This document shows positions 34,024 to 42,245 of a DNA stretch of 42,245 nucleotides, piece after piece. The DNA is taken from positions 1-42,245 of the forward strand of contig NZ_NHYN01000016.1 of the NCBI RefSeq assembly GCF_003288845.1, read 5' to 3'. Position 1 is the first letter of the stretch, and every line of letters starts with the position of its first letter. Below the pieces are notes generated by a model, which made no database searches, was not told the origin of the DNA, and saw only the letters and a program-made list of their open reading frames with translations. The translations under genes were made by a program, and so were the position numbers. Source of the stretch: Helicobacter monodelphidis. Its GTDB lineage: Bacteria; Campylobacterota; Campylobacteria; Campylobacterales; Helicobacteraceae.

Positions 34024-35949
34024 ATGCAAAAAACCTATTTTTCCTATATTCTATCAGTATTGTTGATTGGTGGGGAGGCTTATGCTAAAGATGCTGAACG
34101 TATACAAGATGTGATTTTCAGCTCCACAGGTTTTAATATTGAGGCGGATACGGAGGCAAGGAATGTGGTTGTTGTAACAAAGGAAGAGATTGTTAGCAAA
34201 GGATACCAAAATATTGAACAAGCATTTTCAAATATGATGGGTATTACTTTTACGGATAAAGGTGGCGGTGCAAGCATTGATTTGAGAGGGCAGGGTGATA
34301 GGGCGAATTCGGCAGTTAAGGTGATGGTTGATGGCGTGAGTTTGAATGCTTTGGATTTAGCACACGGAGCTACTCCACTTAAAGCGATTGATTTAGAATC
34401 TGTAGAACGTATTGAGATTATTCCTGGTGGTGGTTCAGTTTTATACGGAAATGGAACGCGTGGAGGAGTGATTAATGTGATTACAAAAAAAGGATTTAGA
34501 GATTCGGTGAATTTTGCACTTAAAGGTGGAATGTATGAGCGCAAAAAAGGTTATGGTGGGGAAGTTGCTTTAGGCGTAAGCAAGAATATTGGAGATATTT
34601 TGAATATTCAGGGTTCGATAAATGCCTCTGAACGCAATAAATATCGTGATGATTCTCATGAGAATGGTTTGTATACAAGTCTAAAAACACGCATTCAGTT
34701 TAGTGAACAACAAAGTTTGCAGGTTTCTTACGACCACTATAGTTTAGATTATTTGGAAGCAAATACATTAACCCTTCAAGAAGCCCTAGATAATCCTAAA
34801 CAAAAGGGTTCTAAGCCTATGTCTGAGGGTTTTATGAGTTATAATTTGACTGCTGCAAATTATGAAAATCAAGTCAATGATTTGCTAACTTTAAATGCGC
34901 TTGCATTTTGGAAAAATGCCCGCTCTACTGGATTCAGGGAAGAAAATATCGGCGGAACACTAAAAGGACGCATTGCATACGCTGAAGGCTCTTATTTTAT
35001 TGCAGGTTATGATTATTCTCATCAAGACGCTAAGAGAACAATTACAACGCATTTTATGAAAGATACACATTCTGTATTTGCTCTTGAAAAACATCGTTTC
35101 AATTCTTTATTTTCCTTGTTGATGGGTACGCGTTATGAATTTGCAAACTATAGTGGAAAACAAACAAGTTCAGGAGTTTTAAATTATGATTTTGATGATA
35201 AAACAACTTCAAATTACGCCATTGAAGTTACTCCAACTTTCTCATATTCAGATACAGGAAATGTATATTTGAAATATGAAAGAGGTTATTTATCGCCTGG
35301 TCCTTCCAATTTTATCAATAAGAGTGAGCAGAGTGTTTATTATGTTAATAATCTCAAAGATGAAGTGTATGATACTTACGAGATTGGAATGAATGATTAT
35401 TTGCTGGGAAGTGAAATTGCATTGAGTTTATATTGGACAGACACGAATAATGAAATTTACTGGGAGCAAGCAGGGAGTATTTTTGATCACAATGGATTTT
35501 TTTGGAGTTATACGAATTTAGATAAAACGCGTCGCTTAGGTGCTGAATTATCTCTTGCACAATCTTTAATTAATCAAGCTCTAACTCTAAAAGAGACATT
35601 AACCTATATTGATGCATCTGTTCTTTCAGGGGTGAATAAGGGTAAAAAAGTACCGATGGTTCCACAATATAAGGCGACAATTGGTGTCTCTTATGCCATT
35701 AATTCCTTTCTACCTTATGCTGATTTTTCCTTTTATGGAAAATCTACAGACTCAGGACACAATCCGGTAGATCCTTACTTTTTGGCTGATGTGGGTGTAA
35801 CTTACACAACAAAAAACCATTTTAAGGTATCCGCTGGAGTTAGGAATTTATTTGATGAACGGTATTATAGCTACCAAAATGCTTCTTTAGATGCATATAC
35901 ACCAGCCGATGGACGTCATTATTTTATTGAGGGGAGATACGCATTTTAA
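34024..35949 (+). CDS. TonB-dependent outer-membrane receptor
   Basis: A 641-residue receptor. The signal peptide ends at AYA (about 22). A possible TonB box (RIQDVIFS) follows. The plug domain (about 45-160) contains VVVVTKEEI, QAFSNMMGI, DLRGQGDRA, VMVDGVSLN and IEIIPGGGSVLYGNGTRGGVINVIT. The rest is a 22-strand-type barrel ending with FIEGRYAF, a terminal Phe as for Bam substrates. It resembles ferric-siderophore or catecholate receptors of Campylobacterota (CfrA/FrpB types), but the ligand is not determinable. The Fur-like box suggests iron repression. AAGGAG precedes the ATG. No tonB or transport genes are adjacent. Confidence 0.9.
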   Translation: MQKTYFSYILSVLLIGGEAYAKDAERIQDVIFSSTGFNIEADTEARNVVVVTKEEIVSKGYQNIEQAFSNMMGITFTDKGGGASIDLRGQGDRANSAVKVMVDGVSLNALDLAHGATPLKAIDLESVERIEIIPGGGSVLYGNGTRGGVINVITKKGFRDSVNFALKGGMYERKKGYGGEVALGVSKNIGDILNIQGSINASERNKYRDDSHENGLYTSLKTRIQFSEQQSLQVSYDHYSLDYLEANTLTLQEALDNPKQKGSKPMSEGFMSYNLTAANYENQVNDLLTLNALAFWKNARSTGFREENIGGTLKGRIAYAEGSYFIAGYDYSHQDAKRTITTHFMKDTHSVFALEKHRFNSLFSLLMGTRYEFANYSGKQTSSGVLNYDFDDKTTSNYAIEVTPTFSYSDTGNVYLKYERGYLSPGPSNFINKSEQSVYYVNNLKDEVYDTYEIGMNDYLLGSEIALSLYWTDTNNEIYWEQAGSIFDHNGFFWSYTNLDKTRRLGAELSLAQSLINQALTLKETLTYIDASVLSGVNKGKKVPMVPQYKATIGVSYAINSFLPYADFSFYGKSTDSGHNPVDPYFLADVGVTYTTKNHFKVSAGVRNLFDERYYSYQNASLDAYTPADGRHYFIEGRYAF

Positions 35950-36068
35950 TTGCTTTAATAATTTATTGTCTTAAAATTTGTAATAATATGTGCAAAATTT
36001 GCTTTTTTTATGGTAGGATTCCCTTTTATTTATGTGAATAAGAGAGTTGGGCATAAAACAATAAATGG

Positions 36069-36101
36069 CTAAGCTTCAAGAGGATAATAATTGAAGCTTA
36101 G
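36069..36101 (+). promoter_or_regulatory. Hairpin just before the HDOD gene
   Basis: CTAAGCTTCAA and TTGAAGCTTAG form a perfect 11-bp stem with an 11-base loop, ending only four bases before the AAGGA site of the HDOD gene. It could control access of ribosomes, or be the terminator of the TonB receptor gene 120 bases upstream, though no T-run follows. Confidence 0.5.
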
Positions 36102-36114
36102 GTTAAGGAAGTAA

Positions 36115-36957
36115 ATGCAGATGAATGATGAAGTTAACAACGAGATTGTTAAGAGTATTAAGAATCTTCCAATGATTCCAGATGCTGTCCATAAAATCCA
36201 GCGAGTGTGTAGTAATCCTCATTCAAGTATCAGTGATGTGATTAAAATTGTTGAAACAGACCCTATCCTAACCGCTAATCTCCTGCGTGCCGCTAATTCT
36301 CCTTTATATGGCTTTTCGCGGGAGGTAACAAGTATTGCACAAGCAGTTTCTTTGTTTGGAATGAGTACGGTGAAGGGTTTTGCGATTGTTGCTGCAGTAA
36401 AAAGCCGTATGCGTATTGACCTTTCGCCGTATTTTTTGACGGATCGCGAGTTTTTACGCATTGCTTCTGAGCAAAATGCTTTCATGGTGCGTTGGATGAG
36501 TCGCATTGATAAGCAACTTTTAGATATTTTAGCACCAGCTTCCTTTTTACTTGAGATTGGAATGATTGTTCTTAGTACTGTCTTGATAGAAACTGGGCAG
36601 GCAGATGCATTTAAAGAAGAATTAAAGAAAAATGATTTTAAGAATATTACAAAAATAGAAAGAGATTTTTTAAAAATAAGTTCTTATGAAGCAGCTTCAG
36701 CTCTGTTTGAATATTGGAATTTTGATGAATCCTTAGTGCAAACGATTTTTTTTACAGAATATCCCCAGAAAGCACCTAAATCGTTATGGCGTTATTGTTA
36801 CCCCTTAGCCATTTTGCAGAGAGTGATTACTCCTTATGCTCAATGCCAGAGTGAGCAATTAAAGTCAGTGGAAATGTTTCTAATTGATGGACAATTGAAT
36901 ATGAAGATTTTTAAAGAGGAGCTATTGACATACAAAAAATTGCTTCTTAAGGACTAG
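36115..36957 (+). CDS. HDOD-domain protein
   Basis: A 280-residue protein with one HDOD domain, a relative of HD phosphohydrolases that lacks the metal site. The family start NLPMIPDAVHKIQRVCSNPHSSISDVIKIVETDPILTANLLRAANSP is split over about residues 18-64, with FGMSTVKGFAI following. HDOD proteins are thought to act in signalling, often with cyclic di-GMP or chemotaxis systems; no catalytic domain is attached here. The ATG at 36115 has AAGGA five bases upstream. rnr starts one base after its stop, so it heads an operon with RNase R and holA. Confidence 0.87.
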   Translation: MQMNDEVNNEIVKSIKNLPMIPDAVHKIQRVCSNPHSSISDVIKIVETDPILTANLLRAANSPLYGFSREVTSIAQAVSLFGMSTVKGFAIVAAVKSRMRIDLSPYFLTDREFLRIASEQNAFMVRWMSRIDKQLLDILAPASFLLEIGMIVLSTVLIETGQADAFKEELKKNDFKNITKIERDFLKISSYEAASALFEYWNFDESLVQTIFFTEYPQKAPKSLWRYCYPLAILQRVITPYAQCQSEQLKSVEMFLIDGQLNMKIFKEELLTYKKLLLKD

Positions 36958-36958
36958 A

Positions 36959-38863
36959 ATGTTTGGCTTTTACTGGTCATTGCGTAAGGGTATTCAATTG
37001 CGTGATGTACGGTTGTCGAAGTATGCCCAAATGCTTCTTGAATTTAAAGTATTGGAGATTCGCCACCAACGTTATTTTTTGAAAGAAAAATTTATTTTAG
37101 GGCAGATTCGGAAAGAAAAAAGGGGGACTTTTTTAAAAATACCCGGTAATGCAACTAAATATTCTATTTTTGCAGATGAATGTAATGACGGTGATTGGGT
37201 TTTAGTATTTAAAAAAGCAAAGGGTTACAAGGTTCTTAGTGTTTTAAAAGAGCAAAATGTACAAAGAATTGCTTATCTTGCCTTTATAAAGGGTGTGCCT
37301 AAGATTTTTGATTTTCAAACCCATCGCCTATTGAAAAGTGGGGTTAGGGAAAAAGCTTTGAAAACCCTACCAGATGGGACAATTTTTTTATTACAAAAAT
37401 CTCAAATTGTTGAAGTTTTAGGTACTTTAGATAATCCGAGAATAGATGAAAAAATTTCTTTAAATCTTTATCATAAGCAAGAAGAATTTAGTGCCTCTGT
37501 TTTGCAAGAATCCGAAAGTTTTGGGAGTGAAGTTGATATTTCTTTGTATCCTAATCGTGTAGATTTACGCCATTTACCTTTTTGCACAATCGATCCAGAA
37601 ACTGCAAAGGATTTTGATGATGCAATTTTTTATGATTCTAAAAATGCTGAATTGTATGTTGCAATTGCCGATGTAAGTGCGTATGTGGCGATGTATTCGG
37701 CTTTGGACAAGGAAGCTAGAAAACGTGGATTCTCCATTTATTTGCCACATAAAAGTATTCCTATGCTTCCACACCAATTAAGTGAAAATTTATGCTCTCT
37801 CAAGCCCTTTGAATCTCGTCTTGCATATGTGTGGAAAATTCGTTTGCATAGAGGTTGTGCAAAAATACTTGATTCTCATTTATTTGAAGCCTTTATTTGT
37901 TCTCAACGTCGTTTCACTTATACCGAAGTGGATAAAATTCTTAAATCTCCACCAGAACAAGAATCACAAGAAGAATTTTTAGCTCCTATGATTCTGTCTC
38001 TTTTTAAACAGATGCAAAAAATACGCAAAAAACGTTTAGAATTTGGATATGATTTTTATAGCGAAGAAGAGAGAATATCCTTGAATGCGGATTTTGAAAT
38101 TCAAGATATAAAGCTTGAAATTTCTAGCCCATCGCATGAACTTGTCGAAGAAGCGATGTTGCTTGCAAACCTTTTAAGTGCTAAACGATTGCAGGAATTT
38201 CTACCCTTAGGTATTTATCGTTCTCATAAACCCCCTAAAAAAGATAGAATTCAAGAACTTTTTAGTTTTTTAAGAACCTTAGAATATACTATTCCTAAAA
38301 AAGATTTACATAAGCAATTTTTGGCATTGCAAAAGGCTGCTCGCAAAAGGCAACAAGAAAAAGAGATTAGTCGATTAATGATTAAATCTCAATCTAATGC
38401 AGAATATACATCGGAAAATCAGGGACATTTTGGTTTAGGTTTTGAATGTTACACACATTTCACTTCCCCAATTCGTCGTTATGTAGATTTATGTGTTCAT
38501 CGCCTCTTAAAAAATGTTGATCATAAAAGTAAGCATTATCTCCAGCAAGAATTGAATGCGATTTGTGATGAGGTGAATCAGCTTGAAAAAGAGAACGCAA
38601 AGGTGGAAATTGATTTCAAGGATAGAATTTATGCACGATGGGCTATGAAAAATATCGGCAGGATTCTTGATGCAATTGTTATCGATGAACATTATCCAAT
38701 TTTAGGGCGGGCATGTTCTGATATTTATGGTGCAAGATTGCTGATTGAAGGCGATAATTTGGAATTTTATCAAAAAGTGAAAGTTAAAATCTCCCAAGTT
38801 GATTTATGCCAAGCAAAAATTTTTTGCGAGGTAGCAAAAGGAAATTTTAATTATGTATCGTAA
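36959..38863 (+). CDS. rnr: Ribonuclease R (RNB family exoribonuclease)
   Basis: A 634-residue 3'-5' exoribonuclease. The RNB catalytic motif is TIDPETAKDFDDAI (210-223) with the metal-binding aspartates. Later RNB blocks include IYRSHKPP, and HFTSPIRRYVDLCVHRLL near residue 500. A cold-shock-like OB region precedes the catalytic part. It is shorter than E. coli RNase R (about 813) and similar in size to H. pylori VacB/RNase R (from memory). The ATG follows one base after the HDOD stop. Its last 11 bases overlap holA. It degrades structured RNA in the cytosol. Confidence 0.93.
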   Translation: MFGFYWSLRKGIQLRDVRLSKYAQMLLEFKVLEIRHQRYFLKEKFILGQIRKEKRGTFLKIPGNATKYSIFADECNDGDWVLVFKKAKGYKVLSVLKEQNVQRIAYLAFIKGVPKIFDFQTHRLLKSGVREKALKTLPDGTIFLLQKSQIVEVLGTLDNPRIDEKISLNLYHKQEEFSASVLQESESFGSEVDISLYPNRVDLRHLPFCTIDPETAKDFDDAIFYDSKNAELYVAIADVSAYVAMYSALDKEARKRGFSIYLPHKSIPMLPHQLSENLCSLKPFESRLAYVWKIRLHRGCAKILDSHLFEAFICSQRRFTYTEVDKILKSPPEQESQEEFLAPMILSLFKQMQKIRKKRLEFGYDFYSEEERISLNADFEIQDIKLEISSPSHELVEEAMLLANLLSAKRLQEFLPLGIYRSHKPPKKDRIQELFSFLRTLEYTIPKKDLHKQFLALQKAARKRQQEKEISRLMIKSQSNAEYTSENQGHFGLGFECYTHFTSPIRRYVDLCVHRLLKNVDHKSKHYLQQELNAICDEVNQLEKENAKVEIDFKDRIYARWAMKNIGRILDAIVIDEHYPILGRACSDIYGARLLIEGDNLEFYQKVKVKISQVDLCQAKIFCEVAKGNFNYVS

Positions 38864-39884
38864 TGAATTTGAAAATAAATTTTTATCAAAGCAAAAGATT
38901 CCCCAGGCGATTCTCCTTTATGGCGATAGCACTTTTCTTATTGATTATTATATCAAGAAAATTTTTAGAATTTTGCAACCTGAAGAGGAAGAATTAAGTC
39001 GCATTTATTTTGATGAATATTCAACTTCTAAGGATTCTAATGAGAGTGGGGCAAAAAAATTACAGATGCTTTTAGGGACACAATCTTTGTTTTGTTCGCG
39101 TTCCATAGTCATTTTAAAATTAGAGCATAAGATTCCCAAAAAGGAATTAACTGAAATTCTTGCAAAGCAACAGAAAAATTCTCAGAGTTTTTTTATTTTT
39201 GCATTCTACCATGCAGAGAATCGAGACTCTAAGCTTTATGCCAATGATTGTCGTGAGATGGAACAAGTGTTTAGCGGACATAGCGGGATTAGTGTTCGAT
39301 TTTTTCAGCCTAACCCTAAGGAAAGTATGGTGATTTTGAGGGAGATGAGCCAAGAATTAAATTTGTTGATTGAGGATCGCTTTTTGATGGAGATTTTTCA
39401 CTTACAAAACGGTGATTTAAGCATTATTTATAGTGATTTAGCCAAATTGTCCACCTTGCAAAGAAGAATTGAGGCACAAGATATTCACCATCTTATTTAT
39501 GGTGTAGCAAGTTGGAGTATAGAGGATTTATGTTTAGCATTATTCCAGAAAGAAAATACTTTGACAATTTTACAGCATCTATTAGAAGAAGGTGAGAGTG
39601 GAAGAAGTATTATTGTTGGAATTGAAGTATTTTTTATGCGTTTATTTTTAACTTATTCTTATGGTAGAGTGCATGGTGAGGTAAATTTTTTAGAAATTTT
39701 GGGTTTTCGACCACCCATCCAGATTGAACAACAATATAGCCATTTATCATTGCGATTAAGTGAAATGCAGTATAGGAAAATTTTTGAAGTTTTGCAAAAA
39801 AGTTTTTTGAATCTTTTGCAAAGAGATAGCCATACGGAAAGAGAGCTATTGTGTTGTTTAATTGAAATTCAAGCTATTTTTTGA
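38853..39884 (+). CDS. holA: DNA polymerase III subunit delta
   Basis: A 343-residue clamp-loader subunit that opens the sliding clamp during replication. The N-terminal part AILLYGDSTFLIDYYIKKI is the HolA-type start with a degenerate P-loop position. A hydrophobic middle (SIEDLCLALFQKENTLTILQ) and a C-terminal helical domain (LRLSEMQYRKIFEVLQ and LLQRDSHTERELL) follow. Sequence conservation in this family is low, so the assignment also uses position: H. pylori has the same order rnr, holA, rpsF, ssb, rpsR. It overlaps rnr by 11 bases. Confidence 0.82.
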   Translation: MYRNEFENKFLSKQKIPQAILLYGDSTFLIDYYIKKIFRILQPEEEELSRIYFDEYSTSKDSNESGAKKLQMLLGTQSLFCSRSIVILKLEHKIPKKELTEILAKQQKNSQSFFIFAFYHAENRDSKLYANDCREMEQVFSGHSGISVRFFQPNPKESMVILREMSQELNLLIEDRFLMEIFHLQNGDLSIIYSDLAKLSTLQRRIEAQDIHHLIYGVASWSIEDLCLALFQKENTLTILQHLLEEGESGRSIIVGIEVFFMRLFLTYSYGRVHGEVNFLEILGFRPPIQIEQQYSHLSLRLSEMQYRKIFEVLQKSFLNLLQRDSHTERELLCCLIEIQAIF

Positions 39885-39888
39885 TACT

Positions 39889-39934
39889 ATGGCGGTTTCT
39901 ACCTTGCTCTTTTTTGAAAAAGGGCGAAAACCAT
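39889..39934 (+). promoter_or_regulatory. Structured rpsF leader, possible S6:S18 element
   Basis: Between holA and rpsF an inner stem GCTCTTTT/AAAAGGGC (39906-39913, 39918-39925) is enclosed by an outer stem ATG plus GTTT (39889-39891, 39895-39898) against AAAC plus CAT (39928-39934), with a GCG bulge at 39892-39894. The ribosome binding site follows at once. Many bacteria regulate rpsF operons by an S6:S18-binding leader with a conserved bulge. The match here is by shape only. Confidence 0.4.
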
Positions 39935-39945
39935 AAGGAGTTTTT

Positions 39946-40323
39946 ATGAAACATTATGAGACAATGTTTATTGTAAAGCCTACACTCACGCCAGAGGAGA
40001 TTGTGGCGAAGATTGACTTTTTTAAAGAAGCTATCAGTAAAAATGGTGGTGAGAATGTGGCAACCCTGGATATGGGTATGCGTAATCTTGCTTATGAGAT
40101 TAAAAAAAATAAGCGAGGTTATTATTATGTAGTTTATTTTAAAGCCCCTCCCGCACTTATTTTGGAACTTGAAAGGCTTTATCGTATCAGTGAAGATATT
40201 TTGCGTTTTATTGTTATTAAGTATGAGAACAAGAAGGAGCAAAAAGCGTGGGCAGATCTTGTAGAACGTGCAAAACGTCCTAAGGGAGATTCAAAAGAAA
40301 ATCCTAAAGCTGAGGCTGTCTAG
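39946..40323 (+). CDS. rpsF: 30S ribosomal protein S6
   Basis: A 125-residue platform protein that pairs with S18. It begins [19 protein letters not shown] and carries the family's [25 protein letters not shown] and [15 protein letters not shown] charged tail ([16 protein letters not shown]) extends the end, a feature often seen in S6. AAGGAG lies six bases before the ATG. It is the first gene of rpsF-ssb-rpsR. Confidence 0.97.
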   Translation: MKHYETMFIVKPTLTPEEIVAKIDFFKEAISKNGGENVATLDMGMRNLAYEIKKNKRGYYYVVYFKAPPALILELERLYRISEDILRFIVIKYENKKEQKAWADLVERAKRPKGDSKENPKAEAV

Positions 40324-40347
40324 TGTTGATATTAAAAGGATTCAGAG

Positions 40348-40896
40348 ATGTATAATCGTATTGTATTACTAGGAAATTTGACACGAGATGTGGAATTGCG
40401 TTATCTGCCTAGTGGCAGTGCGTTGGCTAAGATTGGTTTGGCAACAAATAGACGTTATAAACGACAAGATGGTACTCCTAGTGATGAAGTATGTTTTATT
40501 GATGTGAATCTTTTTGGGAGAACGGCTGAGGTGGCGAACCAATACCTCAAAAAGGGGTCAAAGGTCCTAATTGAGGGTAGGTTAGTGTATGAGAGTTGGA
40601 CAGACCAAAGTGGACAGAAACGTTCTAGGCATGTGGTGGTTGCAGATTCTATGCAAATGCTAGATGGACGTCAGACACCAGAAGATGGTGGAGCATATGT
40701 CGGCGGTTATGATGCTGGCAGTAATTATAGTGGGAATTCTTACCCACAAAATAATTATAATAGCACCTCTTATCAAACGGGGAATGCAAATTATGTACAA
40801 CAGCAAAACCAATCTCAAACGCAACAAAAAAAGGAAGCCTATACGGAATCTAAGATTCCCGAAATTGACATTAATGATGATGATGTCCCATTCTAA
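40348..40896 (+). CDS. ssb: Single-stranded DNA-binding protein
   Basis: A 182-residue protein protecting single-stranded DNA during replication and repair. The OB-fold (about 1-105) starts MYNRIVLLGNLTRDVELRYLPSG and contains FIDVNLFGRTAEVANQYLKKGSKVLIEG. A flexible Gly/Asn/Gln-rich linker follows, and the acidic tip DINDDDVPF is the usual docking site for partner proteins. It lies between rpsF and rpsR, the standard arrangement. Confidence 0.97.
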   Translation: MYNRIVLLGNLTRDVELRYLPSGSALAKIGLATNRRYKRQDGTPSDEVCFIDVNLFGRTAEVANQYLKKGSKVLIEGRLVYESWTDQSGQKRSRHVVVADSMQMLDGRQTPEDGGAYVGGYDAGSNYSGNSYPQNNYNSTSYQTGNANYVQQQNQSQTQQKKEAYTESKIPEIDINDDDVPF

Positions 40897-40911
40897 AATA
40901 AGGAAATAACA

Positions 40912-41175
40912 ATGGCTGATAAAAAAAGATATTCAAAACGGTATTGTCGTTATACAGAGTTAAAGATCGACTTCTTAGATTATAAGGATGTGGATCTTTT
41001 AAAGCATTCTTTATCTGAAAGGTATAAGATTATGCCTCGTCGGTTGACCGGTAATTCTAAAAAATGGCAAGAAAGGGTTGAGGTAGCAATTAAGAGGGCA
41101 AGGCAGATGGCTTTGATTCCTTACACGATTGATGGTAGGAAGGTTGTAGAATCGCCACTGAAAACGACTAATTAG
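40912..41175 (+). CDS. rpsR: 30S ribosomal protein S18
   Basis: An 87-residue protein partner of S6. It begins [34 protein letters not shown] and has [28 protein letters not shown]. It is of normal length. AAGGA precedes the ATG. A hairpin lies nine bases behind its stop. Confidence 0.97.
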   Translation: MADKKRYSKRYCRYTELKIDFLDYKDVDLLKHSLSERYKIMPRRLTGNSKKWQERVEVAIKRARQMALIPYTIDGRKVVESPLKTTN

Positions 41176-41183
41176 CACTTTTT

Positions 41184-41217
41184 AGAGGAAGAGGAAGCTT
41201 TTTCTTCCTCTCCTCTT
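41184..41217 (+). terminator. GA/CT-rich hairpin after rpsR
   Basis: AGAGGAAGAGGAAG (41184-41197), a six-base loop CTTTTT, then CTTCCTCTCCTCTT (41204-41217): about 13 pairs with one bulge. It is stable but not followed by a U-tract, so termination may be partial and the Sel1 gene downstream may be reached by read-through. Confidence 0.5.
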
Positions 41218-41249
41218 GATAGTTATTGTTTTCAAGAAAGGTTGTTGCT

Positions 41250-41813
41250 GTGCGTATTGTTGCTTCTATTATCTTCTGTGTCGGCGTGTTGTTGGCATCA
41301 GAGATTAAAGAGATTCAATCTTGTAATGCGGGTAATATTACCGATTGTGAATTTGTTGGTATATCCTATTTTGAGGGAAGCAATGGGTTTGCAAGAGATA
41401 ATGGCAAGGCACATTTATATTTGGAAAAAGCGTGTATGAGTGGAAAAAGTGCGTATGGTTGCTCTTTTTTAGGAATGCTTTATCAAGATGGTAGGGGTGT
41501 TGAAGTAGATATGCAGACTGCAATCTTGTTTTATGAAAAGGCTTGTGCTTTAAAAGAATCTTGGGCTTGTGCATATATTGGGTATTTATATTACGAAGGT
41601 AAAGACTTAAAGCAGGATTTTCAAAAGTCTTTCGAATATAGTGATTTAAGTTGTAGTTTAGGGTATGCTGATGGTTGTCTAATGATGGGGCATTTTTTTT
41701 ACGGGACTGATAAGTCGGGTATACCAGCAGATGCTAAGAAAGCAAAGGATTATTTTATTCGTGCTTGTGATTTGGGTAGTGAGATGGCTTGTCAAAGGCT
41801 AAATATTTGGTAG
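41250..41813 (+). CDS. Sel1-repeat cysteine-rich secreted protein (Hcp-like)
   Basis: A 187-residue protein. The signal peptide (about 1-17, MRIVASIIFCVGVLLAS) is complete when the GTG at 41250 is used, which has AAAGG eight bases upstream; an earlier in-frame TTG at 41226 adds eight residues before it. Four or so Sel1-like repeats carry paired cysteines (CNAGNITDCEFVG, CMSGKSAYGCSFLGMLYQDGRGV, CALKESWACAYIGYLYYEG, CSLGYADGCLMMG, CDLGSEMACQRL), as in helicobacter cysteine-rich proteins, each pair probably forming a disulfide in the periplasm. Hcp proteins may bind peptidoglycan fragments or act on host immunity; the exact role is unknown. Confidence 0.87.
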   Translation: MRIVASIIFCVGVLLASEIKEIQSCNAGNITDCEFVGISYFEGSNGFARDNGKAHLYLEKACMSGKSAYGCSFLGMLYQDGRGVEVDMQTAILFYEKACALKESWACAYIGYLYYEGKDLKQDFQKSFEYSDLSCSLGYADGCLMMGHFFYGTDKSGIPADAKKAKDYFIRACDLGSEMACQRLNIW

Positions 41814-41824
41814 ATTGATTTAAG

Positions 41825-41923
41825 TGGAGGGTATGTGTTTCTGGTGAACACCGTAGGCTTCAAACCTATTGAGTGGCTAGGTGTCTGGCTGTTGGGGAGT
41901 TCGATTCTTCCACCTTCCTGCCA
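41825..41923 (+). tRNA. selC: tRNA-Sec (anticodon TCA)
   Basis: A 99-base selenocysteine tRNA with CCA encoded. The anticodon stem is GTAGG/CCTAT with the loop CTTCAAA, anticodon TCA, which reads UGA. A very long variable arm (GTGGCTAG...CTGGCTG type, about nine pairs with wobbles), the T arm GGGAG-TTCGATT-CTTCC and an acceptor stem of GGAGGGT pairing with ACCTTCC support the call. With an eighth acceptor pair, as in bacterial tRNA-Sec, the first pair would be T-T (41825 and 41919), with G as the discriminator. It lies 11 bases after the Sel1 gene. Confidence 0.9.
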
Positions 41924-42245
41924 TATAGTAGATAATTAGTTTACTTTGTTGTGGAATTTGTATCTTAAAACTTAAAAATAAATAAGATGATTTTTTAGAA
42001 AGTGTTTGATTGTCTCAAAAAGTAAAAATACAGGGTATGTATTTTATGTAAAATAAAAGATTTACTTTTAGTGTCAATAGTGTATCCATAGCAAGTCCTA
42101 TATCAGTGCTTTCGTTTAAGGTTTTTCTAGCGTATTCATTTGCGGGTAAAATCAAAGTGGTATTTTGGTTTTAAAATTTTGAATGAGATTTTTAAAAATT
42201 TGAATTTTTAAGGGTGTTTTTTTGTTTAAATTGCGTGTTTATAGG
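41924..42245. other. Right-end stretch without a supported gene
   Basis: These 322 AT-rich bases contain no frame with a start, ribosome binding site and family pattern. On the minus strand a 51-codon stretch (42018-42170) without an initiation site reads protein-like (LPANEYARKTLNESTDIGLAMD and so on) and may be a gene fragment. No terminator of selC with a clear hairpin was found. Confidence 0.35.

Noticed and set aside
34080-34544. 154-codon open frame on the minus strand
   Set aside because: It lies wholly inside the TonB receptor plug domain in the opposite strand and has no ribosome binding site; it is a by-product of codon use.
1-42245. CRISPR array or tandem repeat array
   Set aside because: No regularly spaced direct repeats were noticed; the repeats seen are single hairpins.

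Overview
The window is AT-rich and gene-dense and reads as a chromosome segment of a Campylobacterota species, most likely an enterohepatic Helicobacter. The evidence is the merged S10-spc-alpha ribosomal operon without rpmD, the order ATPase / rnhB / divergent rpsJ, the block rnr-holA-rpsF-ssb-rpsR as in H. pylori (remembered, not searched), a PglK/Wzk-type glycolipid flippase, and a Sel1/Hcp-type cysteine-rich protein. A selenocysteine tRNA near the right end shows the organism probably makes selenoproteins. No rRNA or CRISPR was seen.

Layout. 1-2153 (minus): a truncated lipoprotein with a YwqK-like tail, a SAM methyltransferase and a PhzF-family isomerase. 2516-4234 (minus): a TAT-exported Fe-S protein and a b-type cytochrome, which look like the electron-transfer subunits of a formate-dehydrogenase-type enzyme without a catalytic subunit. 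They are divergent from a Crp/Fnr regulator whose promoter carries a perfect palindrome. 5316-8729 (minus): CysQ-type phosphatase, a cytidylyltransferase resembling the Campylobacter phosphoramidate enzyme Cj1416, RNase HII and a DUF4143-like ATPase. 8964-23028 (plus): one long ribosomal operon of 29 genes from rpsJ to rplQ, with secY, map, infA and rpoA inside, a strong promoter in front and a perfect 14-bp hairpin behind.

23148-25613 is accessory: a Tam-like methyltransferase, a frameshifted D,D35E transposase remnant, a small ORF with a strong ribosome binding site, and about 640 bases without a convincing large gene that end in a large hairpin. 25614-28709 holds an OmpA-family lipoprotein, citrate synthase and a decayed galE. 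28720-33105 is a glycan and envelope block: flippase, TPM-domain membrane protein and putative outer-membrane protein in one tight operon (galE once at its end), divergent from a UDP-sugar dehydrogenase. An NlpC/P60-SPOR lipoprotein and a TonB-dependent receptor with a Fur-box-like promoter follow.

36069-41923 (plus): HDOD protein, RNase R, DNA polymerase III delta, S6, SSB, S18, a Sel1-repeat protein and selC. Hairpins precede the HDOD gene and rpsF, and the second may be an S6:S18 feedback leader. Starts were chosen by ribosome binding site and by family length; several differ from the longest possible frame. All functional names come from motif recognition by eye; no database search was run.
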